NCBI GenBank assembly: GCA_913050105.1
Contig: CAJWZN010000052.1
Coordinates: 1-8,584 of the forward strand
Direction of reading: 5' to 3'
DNA length: 8,584 bases
From: an uncultured Synechococcus sp.
Lineage (GTDB): Bacteria; Cyanobacteriota; Cyanobacteriia; PCC-6307; Cyanobiaceae
Positions 1 to 5,243 of this stretch are shown piece after piece (position 1 is the first letter of the stretch; each line of letters starts with the position of its first letter). The position numbers were made by a program, and so were the translations under genes. The notes beneath the pieces were generated by a model. That model was not told where the DNA came from and did not search any database. It saw only the letters and a program-made list of their open reading frames with translations.

Positions 1-40
1 CCCGAAGCACCTCAAAGTTGCTCTGAAAGCGCTGATCCAT
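1..40 (-). CDS. Alternative: N-terminus of a divergent gene, partial at left edge
   Basis: On the minus strand an ATG at 40-38 opens a frame that runs off the window after 13 codons (MDQRFQSNFEVLR). The codons are the GC-ending kinds used elsewhere in the window. The only ribosome-binding candidate upstream is a weak GAAGAA about 13 bases away, and the frame stays open upstream towards murD without another ATG. It competes with the plus-strand tail at 2-82, and only one of the two is likely real. Confidence 0.2.
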   Translation of the reverse strand, partial: MDQRFQSNFEVLR

Positions 41-82
41 GATCTTCAGGCTTTCTTCACTGCGTCTGGAGCCCCATGGTGA
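2..82 (+). CDS. Possible C-terminal tail of an upstream gene, partial at left edge
   Basis: A frame is open from base 2 and closes with TGA at 80-82, overlapping the first seven bases of murD (ATGGTGA). It would encode about 26 residues with alternating hydrophobic and basic positions, ending in GAPW. An overlapping stop and start is typical of co-transcribed genes in compact cyanobacterial genomes, so this could be the end of the gene before murD. The opposite strand is also open here and offers an ATG at 40, so the call is a coin-flip and no family can be recognised from so short a piece. Confidence 0.25.
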   Translation, partial: PKHLKVALKALIHDLQAFFTASGAPW

Positions 83-1464
83 ACACCGTCGTTGTCGGTT
101 TGGGACGCTCCGGCATTGGTGCAGCCCGCCTGCTCAGGACTGCGGGCACAAACGTCATGGTGATTGATTCAGGCAAAGGCGAAGCCCTCGAACGCAAAGC
201 TGCTGACCTGAAGAATCAGGGTATTGCTGTTCAGATCAAAACTCCGTTATTGCCGGAGAGCTTTCAGGCCTGGCAGAACACCCTGCAACGGGTGGTGGTC
301 AGTCCCGGCATCGCGTGGGACCACCCCACCCTTCAGGATCTACGCCGCCACGGCGTGGCCATTGAAGGAGAAATGGCTGTGGCCTGGGACGCGCTGCAAC
401 ACATCCCCTGGATCGGCATCACAGGCACCAACGGCAAAACCACGGTGACCCATCTACTGAGCCATGTGCTGGAGCACAGCGGCCTGATAGCCCCCATGGC
501 AGGAAACATGGGCGTTTCAGCGGCCGAGATGGGCCTTGAGATCCAAGAGAGCACAACCAACCACCCCGACTGGCTGGTGATGGAACTCAGTAGCTATCAA
601 ATCGAAGCCGCTGAGCGGATTCAGCCCACAATCGGCATCTGGACCACGCTGACTCCCGATCACCTCGAACGGCACGGCACTCTGGACAATTACCGAGCAA
701 TCAAACGCGGATTGCTCGAGAGATCCGAACTGGCAATCCTCAATGCCGACGATCCCGACCTGCGACAACAGCGCAAAAACTGGACCCATGGCCTGTGGGT
801 CAGCGCAGACGGCCCCAGCCCCGACGGGAATCCCGTTGATATCTGGATCGATTCTGAGGGCTGGGTGCGTGAACCTGAGCAAGCACTGTTCCAAGCAAAA
901 GCTTTAAAGCTGCCGGGTGGCCACAATCTTCAAAACATGCTGCTGGTCACGGCCGCAGCACGGCGCATTGGCCTCACCGCAACACAGATCGAAGCAGCAC
1001 TCCAGGCATTCAAAGGCGTGCCGCATCGGCTCGAACCACTCGGCCGTCTCCAAGGGATCGCTGTGTTCAACGACAGCAAAGCGACCAATTACGACGCTGC
1101 GGAGGTGGGCTTGCGCGCCATGCAGGGACCCACGGTGGTTCTGGCGGGAGGATCGATCAAACTTGGAGATGCGTCAGGCTGGCTCGAACAACTGACTCAG
1201 CAAGCCTGTGCGGTCGTTCTGTTTGGTGACGGTGCAACAGAGCTCCAGCGGATCATCCAGACCTCCAGCTATCCGGGTGCTGTCGTTTGCTGCAGCGACA
1301 TGGCAGAGGCCGTCGATGCGGCAGTCGATCTTGCTCAGCAGAAGAGCGCCAGCAACATCCTGCTGTCTCCAGCCTGCGCAAGCTATGACCAGTACACCGA
1401 TTTCGAGGCACGCGGTGATCACTTCCGTCGACTGATAGCGACCCATCCGTTGAACAAAAGCTGA
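76..1464 (+). CDS. murD: UDP-N-acetylmuramoyl-L-alanine--D-glutamate ligase (MurD)
   Basis: MurD is the cytoplasmic ligase that adds D-glutamate to UDP-MurNAc-L-Ala using ATP, the second amino-acid step of peptidoglycan precursor synthesis. The 462-residue length is normal for the family. In order I see a Rossmann-type N-terminus (GLGRSGIGAA, residues 8-17), the ATP P-loop GITGTNGKTT (114-123), ELSSYQ (170-175), DHLERHG (195-201), GGHNLQN (281-287) linking the central and C-terminal domains, HRLE (317-320), NDSKATN (332-338) and the C-terminal signature beginning LSPACASYDQ (430-439) followed by FEARGDHF (443-450). The loop AGGSIKLGD (357-365) is a variant of the usual AGG-x-x-K pattern. GGAG at 68-71 lies 4 bases before ATG 76 and 7 before the next codon, GTG 79, so translation could begin at either. 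The EVE-domain gene follows after 12 bp on the same strand, probably as an operon. Confidence 0.97.
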   Translation: MVNTVVVGLGRSGIGAARLLRTAGTNVMVIDSGKGEALERKAADLKNQGIAVQIKTPLLPESFQAWQNTLQRVVVSPGIAWDHPTLQDLRRHGVAIEGEMAVAWDALQHIPWIGITGTNGKTTVTHLLSHVLEHSGLIAPMAGNMGVSAAEMGLEIQESTTNHPDWLVMELSSYQIEAAERIQPTIGIWTTLTPDHLERHGTLDNYRAIKRGLLERSELAILNADDPDLRQQRKNWTHGLWVSADGPSPDGNPVDIWIDSEGWVREPEQALFQAKALKLPGGHNLQNMLLVTAAARRIGLTATQIEAALQAFKGVPHRLEPLGRLQGIAVFNDSKATNYDAAEVGLRAMQGPTVVLAGGSIKLGDASGWLEQLTQQACAVVLFGDGATELQRIIQTSSYPGAVVCCSDMAEAVDAAVDLAQQKSASNILLSPACASYDQYTDFEARGDHFRRLIATHPLNKS

Positions 1465-1476
1465 AAGAAATCCGTC

Positions 1477-1998
1477 GTGATGACGGCGACCCGGCCCTGG
1501 CAAGTTCAAGAATGGTGGGAGCGACACCAAAACAACGTGGCCTTCTGGCTGATGAAAAGTGAGCCTGAGGCCTATGGAATCGACGATCTGCGCCGGGAAA
1601 CAACAACACTTTGGGATGGAATTCGCAATTACCAGGCCCGCAATTTCATGCGCACAATGCAACCTGGTGATCAGGCGTTTTTCTATCACTCGAATTGCAA
1701 ACCCCCAGGCATCATCGGCCTGATGGAGGTGATTGAAATCGGCTTGTTGGACCCAACCCAATTCGATCCTCAGGCGAAGTATTACGACCCGAAATCCAAC
1801 CCTGAGAAACCGAGATGGGACTGCGCGCGGCTGAAATTCCGTGGAGAGTTTTCAGCGCTCATGAGCCTGGATCAACTCCGAGAGCTGTACACCGAAGATC
1901 AGTTGCCGGTGATCAAGCGAGGCAATCGCCTGTCCATCCTGCCTGTTCCTGATGACACTGCTGAAGACCTGCTGAGCCGCCTTGGCGCACTTCACTGA
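1477..1998 (+). CDS. EVE-domain (PUA-fold) protein
   Basis: This is a small EVE-domain protein of the PUA-like superfamily, related to thymocyte nuclear protein 1 (THYN1). The family is thought to bind modified bases in nucleic acid; the ligand here is unknown. Diagnostic segments are FWLMKSEP (residues 23-30), the W46-DGIRNYQARN stretch, the pocket strand FFYHSNC (68-74), GIIGLMEV (78-85), YYDPKS (102-107) and RLSILPV (151-157). GTG 1477 is followed at once by ATG 1480, 12 bp after murD. These starts give about 20 extra residues before the usual domain beginning. GTG 1537 (giving VAFWLMK) would match the normal family N-terminus and has GGGAG upstream, though about 15 bases away. The domain fills nearly the whole protein, and there is no second catalytic domain. 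It probably shares a transcript with murD; no functional link is evident. Confidence 0.9.
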   Translation: MMTATRPWQVQEWWERHQNNVAFWLMKSEPEAYGIDDLRRETTTLWDGIRNYQARNFMRTMQPGDQAFFYHSNCKPPGIIGLMEVIEIGLLDPTQFDPQAKYYDPKSNPEKPRWDCARLKFRGEFSALMSLDQLRELYTEDQLPVIKRGNRLSILPVPDDTAEDLLSRLGALH

Positions 1999-2006
1999 GG
2001 CCATCC

Positions 2007-2024
2007 CAGCTAACACCAAAGCTG
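2007..2024. other. Weak inverted repeat between convergent genes
   Basis: The 45-bp gap between the ends of the EVE-domain gene and the DUF2811 gene contains CAGCT (2007-2011) and AGCTG (2020-2024), separated by 8 bases. A hairpin here could mark the end of transcripts arriving from both sides, but the stem is only 5 bp and no T-run follows on either strand. It is not a convincing intrinsic terminator. Confidence 0.2.
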
Positions 2025-2043
2025 CGGCACCTTCACGCCCAGC

Positions 2044-2313
2044 TCAGACGCCGTGGAGGAGGGTTTCGCGGCGGAACATATTGCCGACATAAACGCGGGT
2101 GATCTCTCGAGACTCGATCCCGTTTTGAACCAGGAAACCAGCCAGAGCAGCCTGCACAAGCCGGTATTGATCCCAGTTGGGATGCGTTTCGATGAAACGC
2201 GTCATCGACTGCTGCAAGGGAGCAGGCAACTCACTCTGAAAACTCACCACGCTGTCGCTTTCCTGGGACGCTGAATCGGAACCCTGCTGCATTTCACGCT
2301 CTGAAACGTCCAC
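2044..2313 (-). CDS. DUF2811 family protein
   Basis: This is a short cyanobacterial protein of unknown function, recognised as DUF2811 from the pattern SFQSELPAPL, then FIETHPNWDQ, then AAL-GFLVQNG, and a closing R-V--G-MF segment. The domain spans roughly residues 20-85 of an 89-residue product; no membrane segment or catalytic motif is visible. I place the start at GTG 2313 because GGAG (2319-2322 on this strand) lies 5-6 bases upstream. The next in-frame start, ATG 2292, has no good ribosome site and gives 82 residues. The frame stays open upstream to ATG 2577, but the extra residues look like untranslated DNA rather than a conserved domain. It is the last gene of a leftward row, separated from DUF1818 by a long gap, so it probably has its own promoter. 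The family assignment is from memory of its sequence pattern. Confidence 0.83.
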   Translation of the reverse strand: MDVSEREMQQGSDSASQESDSVVSFQSELPAPLQQSMTRFIETHPNWDQYRLVQAALAGFLVQNGIESREITRVYVGNMFRRETLLHGV

Positions 2314-2354
2314 TAGTTCTCCACATGAAAAGAGAGGAGTCAAGCTTGTATCAG

Positions 2355-2387
2355 GCGACACTTGTCGCAGCAGTCTCCGGATGAGAC
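2355..2387 (-). promoter_or_regulatory. Tandem hairpins in the likely DUF2811 leader
   Basis: GCGACA (2355-2360) and TGTCGC (2363-2368) form a perfect inverted repeat with a 2-base centre, or a 5-bp stem with a 4-base loop in RNA. Four bases on, GTCTC (2373-2377) and GAGAC (2383-2387) form a second stem with a 5-base loop. They lie 42 to 74 bases before the DUF2811 start. They could be an operator palindrome in DNA or two stem-loops in a leader RNA. I cannot tell which, and neither matches a regulator site I recognise. Confidence 0.4.
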
Positions 2388-2485
2388 AACCTCCCTCACT
2401 GCTGTCTGGAACAGAGAAAAATCTGACTACACCCGAACGAGCAGGAATGGGGGCATCGCCAGGACCCATCTCCCAAGCCGCATGC

Positions 2486-2538
2486 TTTTCCACAGAGTTG
2501 AGCGCCAACGGGCCAAATGAGCTGAAGCCTGTGGAAAA
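2486..2538. promoter_or_regulatory. Inverted pair of DnaA-box-like sequences
   Basis: TTTTCCACA at 2486-2494 and its exact reverse complement TGTGGAAAA at 2530-2538 are separated by 35 bp, giving a centre-to-centre distance of 44 bp, about four helical turns. Including one more base on each inner side, the repeat is 10 bp. TTTTCCACA is the form of DnaA box reported for cyanobacteria. A one-mismatch copy, TTCTCCACA, lies at 2317-2325. The sequence match is directly visible; binding by DnaA is inferred. No AT-rich unwinding element is evident nearby, which argues against a full replication origin. Confidence 0.35.
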
Positions 2539-2588
2539 CCTGTGCACTGCTGGCCCGTCACAGGTGGAATGAATCAATGAACCGAAAT

Positions 2589-2607
2589 TGATCAGCTGAG
2601 CTAATCA
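2589..2607 (-). terminator. Candidate terminator hairpin after DUF1818
   Basis: On the minus strand the sequence TGATTAGC TCA GCTGATCA forms an 8-bp stem including one G-U pair, with a 3-base loop. The DUF1818 stop codon TAG sits inside the stem. It is followed by AATTTC, only a weak U-rich tail. It may end the rpoZ-DUF1818 transcript, but the short tail keeps confidence low. Confidence 0.3.
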
Positions 2608-2975
2608 CGACTGCTGTCCCACATCGTTCTCACGGCTCCGATCAACGCCATCGCCGCTGGGCAAGGCCAGTGCCCCTCAACCCCGCGTCCCGCTTCGGGG
2701 GTCAGAACCACAGACAGTGACCAACGCTCTCGATCACCCTCCAGGCAGCCCCACCATGGGCCGCGTTCCAGCTCCAGCTCAATGGCCTCTTCCGCCATCA
2801 GCTGGTCCACCAGAGCAGCGTGATTTCTCACCAGCTCAACCAGGAGCTCACAGAAACCTGTCCATTCAGGTTCAGTTAATTCAAAAGCCCATCCCTGTCC
2901 TCCTAAGAGAACAGTGAATCCATTTCTTTGTGGGTCCCGGGCCACGCGCCAGCCAGGACCCTCCTGTTGAATCAA
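2601..2975 (-). CDS. DUF1818 family protein
   Basis: This is a cyanobacterial protein of the DUF1818 family. As I recall, solved members of this family adopt a fold resembling ssDNA-binding transcriptional regulators, but no function is established. Recognisable segments are QQEGPGWRVARDP near the N-terminus, LLGGQGWAFELTEPEW, the block ELELERGPWWGCLEGD, and the C-terminal helix following WPCPAAM. It is rich in tryptophan and acidic residues, with no signal peptide or membrane segment. I chose TTG 2975, 13 bases after the rpoZ stop, because it gives a 124-residue protein starting at the conserved IQQEGPGW. The only ATG upstream (3023) would overlap rpoZ by 35 bp and add 16 residues that look non-family. 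It is closely downstream of rpoZ on the same strand, so the two are probably co-transcribed. That placement beside a polymerase subunit is suggestive but not evidence of a transcriptional role. Confidence 0.87.
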   Translation of the reverse strand: MIQQEGPGWRVARDPQRNGFTVLLGGQGWAFELTEPEWTGFCELLVELVRNHAALVDQLMAEEAIELELERGPWWGCLEGDRERWSLSVVLTPEAGRGVEGHWPCPAAMALIGAVRTMWDSSRD

Positions 2976-2988
2976 GACGAAACCTGTT

Positions 2989-3216
2989 TCAACCAGGCAG
3001 CAGATCGGGCTGATCCTGCTCATCGCTCAGTTCAACAATGGCCCGTTGAACCGGCTTCACACTGGACTCCTCCAGCAGGCCATCAAAATCATCGAAGCGA
3101 CGCTGCTTGGCCCTGAAGGCAATACGCACCGTTGTGAGATAGCGATTGCTCGACTGGCGAATCAGACTTTCACCGCGCTTGGCGAGATCTCCGGTATCAA
3201 CACCTGCCGAAATCAC
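2989..3216 (-). CDS. rpoZ: DNA-directed RNA polymerase subunit omega (RpoZ)
   Basis: RpoZ is the small omega subunit that binds the beta' subunit and assists RNA polymerase assembly. In cyanobacteria it has been linked to recruitment of the primary sigma factor. The 75-residue product has the cyanobacterial omega pattern: ESLIRQSSNRYLTTVRIAFRA (about residues 16-36), the basic KQRR with acidic DDFDGLLEE, KPV-RAI-ELSDE and a C-terminal QPDLLPG. Its length matches cyanobacterial omegas (about 75-80 residues), shorter than the 91 residues in E. coli. The start is GTG 3216 with GGGGA (3223-3227 on this strand) about 7 bases upstream; the nearby ATG at 3230 is out of frame and stops at once. It lies 41 bp after the 94-residue gene and 13 bp before the chosen DUF1818 start, which suggests a three-gene leftward transcript. 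Confidence 0.94.
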   Translation of the reverse strand: MISAGVDTGDLAKRGESLIRQSSNRYLTTVRIAFRAKQRRFDDFDGLLEESSVKPVQRAIVELSDEQDQPDLLPG

Positions 3217-3257
3217 AAAACAGTCCCCATACGTTTCCTCAATCTAAGTCCCCGACG

Positions 3258-3542
3258 TCAGGCCAATTGATCGCTGCGAAAAGGCACGTGCATCGGGTAA
3301 GTGCGCTGCACAGATCCAGGCACTCGCAACACGATTTGCCGCCCCAGGTCCAAAGCTGCCAAGGGGAGACGAAGGTGCATCAACAGGGCACTGACTTGCT
3401 CGAGATGGGCCGCATCCATGCACTCAATTCGAATGCTCCCCCAACTGCGCCGAATACGACAATCCCGCAATGGCTCCAGCAGCCCTTCCATGCGCGGATC
3501 CTCGCGATAAAACGAGAAGATCAGCTGCTGCAGGCGATCCAT
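3258..3542 (-). CDS. Conserved-looking hypothetical protein, 94 aa
   Basis: I do not recognise this protein. The chosen start, ATG 3542, has an excellent ribosome site (AAGGGGA, with GGGGA ending about 9 bases upstream), which is good evidence that it is a real gene. The frame extends to ATG 3584, but that would overlap more of the divergent promoter region. The sequence is soluble and compact: a helical N-terminus (RLQQLIFSFYRED), a strand-like RIRRSWGSIRIEC with two closely spaced strands, a helix around HLEQVSALLMHLRLPL, and a strand IVLRVPG followed by QRTYPMHVPF. This alternation suggests a small alpha/beta domain. It begins a leftward row with rpoZ and DUF1818 and is divergent from the Hsp70 gene. 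The opposite strand also shows open frames here, but without a comparable ribosome site. Confidence 0.75.
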   Translation of the reverse strand: MDRLQQLIFSFYREDPRMEGLLEPLRDCRIRRSWGSIRIECMDAAHLEQVSALLMHLRLPLAALDLGRQIVLRVPGSVQRTYPMHVPFRSDQLA

Positions 3543-3604
3543 CTGCGCCAATCCCCTTAATCTCACGGTCTCTTCACCGTGCACTGGCCACGGTCTTGGC
3601 GTCT
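3543..3604. promoter_or_regulatory. Divergent promoter region with inverted and direct repeats
   Basis: These 62 bp separate the 94-residue gene (leftward) from the Hsp70 gene (rightward). CACGGT (3564-3569) and ACCGTG (3576-3581) form a perfect inverted repeat with a 6-base loop, and CACGGTCT recurs at 3589-3596 as a direct repeat of 3564-3571. TAATCT at 3558-3563 is a possible rightward -10 element, but no good -35 sits upstream. The repeats may be an operator shared by both promoters. That is an inference from position and symmetry only. Confidence 0.4.
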
Positions 3605-5170
3605 GTGGGAGAAGGAAAGCTTCAGCATTCGGTAACCAGCGGCACCCTGGCCATTGATCTGGGCAGCACCACCACCGTGGTTGCTTTCACCCCGAGCGGA
3701 CAACGGCAGGCCGACTTGCTGGAACTGCCTCCGATCAGCCGAAAGCCAGGCGAAGTTCCAAGCCTGATCTGGACATCACCGGGGTCCACCCTGCTTGGAC
3801 GTGAGGTGCTCGAAGCCGGCCTGGCCGATCGGGACGACCCCTGCCTGTTTGCTGATTTCAAACGGCGGATCGGCAGTGCCATGGACGACGGCACAGCCGC
3901 TCGAGCTGGACAGTTGCTGCTTGAGGGCATCTGGGCTCAGCTACCGGACAGCATCAACGTTCAGCGGCTGGTGCTCACCGCACCTGTCGAAACCTATCGG
4001 GATTACCGCCGCTGGCTCCTGGACGCCTGCGCAGCGTTACCGGTCAACGAAGTCGCTCTGGTGGACGAGCCAACAGCAGCGGCCCTTGGGGCCGGGTTTG
4101 CCCCTGGAGCACGCATCCTTGTCGTTGATCTCGGCGGAAGCACTCTGGATCTTGCCCTTGTGGCCCTTCAGGGAGGTGAGGGGCGTTCAGCACCCGTGGC
4201 ACAACTGCTACGGCTGGGGGGACGCGAACTCGGTGACAGCAGCCGCCAGCAACTCCGCCATGCCGAGGTGCTGGGCAAGGCTGGACTGCGGCTGGGTGGC
4301 CGAGACATCGATCGCTGGATCCTCAACATCTGCTGCCCGACAGCAAGCGTCACTGCCGCTCAGCTCAATGCTGCAGAACGGCTCAAATGCCGACTGAGCG
4401 ACCCGGAGCTGCCAGAACTGACCGAACTGGTGGAAGAGGTATCAGACGCAGAACCAACAACGCTGCGCCTGTCACGTCGTGATCTTGAGAATCTGCTGAA
4501 AGAGCGTGGTCTCGGCAGGGCCCTGGAGGAGCTGCTTGAAGCCACCCTGACCGGTGGCCGACGTCATGGCTGCGATCTCACGGAACTCGACGGAGTTGTG
4601 GCCGTTGGAGGAGGGGCCCAGCTGCCCTGGTTGCGGCGCTGGCTTGGTGAGCACACAGCTCCTGCTCCGCTGGTCACGCCCCCACCGGTGGAAGCAGTTG
4701 CCCTTGGAGCCTTGAGCCTCACACCCGGAGTTTCGATCCGGGATGTCCTTCAGCGGGGTGTATCGCTGCGCACCTGGGACCAGCGCACACAGAAGCATCG
4801 ATGGCACCCCCTTTTTGTGGCCGGTCAGCCCTGGCCAAGCCCGGAACCCTTTGAACTGATCATGGCCGCCAGCAGGGACAACCAGACGCAACTCGAACTT
4901 GTGCTGGCGGAACCCCAGGAGCAGGGACGGTTCAGCGTGATCGAAGTGGATGGTCTGCCAGTTCTGCAGCAGGGAGCAGCCGGGGAACTGGAGCATCGTC
5001 CATGGTCCGGTGAGCCGCTGCGGCTTCCGCTCAATCCACCGGCTCAAGCGGGTGAAGACTGCCTGAAGCTGCGGCTGCGCATCGACGATGCAGCTCATTT
5101 GCAGGCGGAAATCACCGATCTACGCAGCGGTGAAACCCTCCCCCTTCAACACTTGGGCAGCATCCGCTGA
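3605..5170 (+). CDS. Atypical Hsp70 (DnaK-like) protein lacking the lid
   Basis: An Hsp70-family ATPase of about 521 residues, against about 630 for DnaK. The nucleotide-binding domain is complete: phosphate-1 LAIDLGSTTTVVAF (residues 15-28), FKRRIG (85-90), VDEPTAAALGAG (153-164), phosphate-2 ILVVDLGGSTLDLALV (171-186), LGGRDIDRWI (230-239), the helix containing AAERLKCRLS (256-265) and the adenosine motif VVAVGGGAQLPWL (331-343). After the ALGAL hinge region (about 366-370), residues 375-521 look like a beta-rich substrate-binding part, with SLRT, PLFVAGQPWP and PFELIM matching the usual order. No C-terminal helical lid or EEVD-like tail follows. GTG 3605 is the closest in-frame start to the domain; it lacks a clear ribosome site, and ATG 3470 would overlap the divergent gene. 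Substrates and co-chaperones are unknown. The membrane-protein gene follows directly on the same strand. Confidence 0.92.
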   Translation: MGEGKLQHSVTSGTLAIDLGSTTTVVAFTPSGQRQADLLELPPISRKPGEVPSLIWTSPGSTLLGREVLEAGLADRDDPCLFADFKRRIGSAMDDGTAARAGQLLLEGIWAQLPDSINVQRLVLTAPVETYRDYRRWLLDACAALPVNEVALVDEPTAAALGAGFAPGARILVVDLGGSTLDLALVALQGGEGRSAPVAQLLRLGGRELGDSSRQQLRHAEVLGKAGLRLGGRDIDRWILNICCPTASVTAAQLNAAERLKCRLSDPELPELTELVEEVSDAEPTTLRLSRRDLENLLKERGLGRALEELLEATLTGGRRHGCDLTELDGVVAVGGGAQLPWLRRWLGEHTAPAPLVTPPPVEAVALGALSLTPGVSIRDVLQRGVSLRTWDQRTQKHRWHPLFVAGQPWPSPEPFELIMAASRDNQTQLELVLAEPQEQGRFSVIEVDGLPVLQQGAAGELEHRPWSGEPLRLPLNPPAQAGEDCLKLRLRIDDAAHLQAEITDLRSGETLPLQHLGSIR

Positions 5171-5243
5171 TCAGGCCGTCCACAGCAGGGATGACGCATC
5201 TGGCCGAGTCCATACAAATGGTTCATTGACCCACCGCCCTTTC

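Larger units (their letters stand above)
2314..2600. other. 287-bp region without a convincing gene
   Basis: This gap lies between the DUF2811 start and the DUF1818 stop. It holds two adjacent hairpins (2355-2368 and 2373-2387), an inverted pair of DnaA-box-like 9-mers (2486-2494 and 2530-2538), and a hairpin overlapping the DUF1818 stop (2589-2607). Both strands have open frames through much of it (minus to 2577, plus 2381-2572), but the translations lack recognisable domains and begin without clear ribosome sites. No strong -35/-10 pair is visible. The most likely content is the promoter and 5' leader of the DUF2811 gene, possibly with a small RNA. Confidence 0.6.

Noticed and set aside
1174..1761. 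Minus-strand open frame of 195 codons over the murD/EVE junction
   Set aside because: Both plus-strand genes are secure by motif, and the antisense translation has no recognisable domain.
2314..2600. Complete replication origin
   Set aside because: Two perfect and one imperfect DnaA-like boxes are present, but there is no AT-rich unwinding region and no dnaA or dnaN nearby, so an origin call is not supported.
3267..3560. Plus-strand open frame of 97 codons opposite the 94-residue gene
   Set aside because: It lies antisense to a frame with a strong ribosome site, has a low-complexity H/Q/P/R-rich translation and no visible domain; most likely a shadow.
3470..3604. 45-residue N-terminal extension of the Hsp70 from ATG 3470
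   Set aside because: It would overlap the divergent gene by about 73 bp, the residues do not resemble an Hsp70 N-terminus, and the family begins close to the phosphate-1 motif.
5088..5243. 52-residue extension of the membrane protein from ATG 5088
   Set aside because: It overlaps the end of the Hsp70 gene by 83 bp, and the added residues look like an off-frame reading of that gene; a start near 5226-5244 is more natural.
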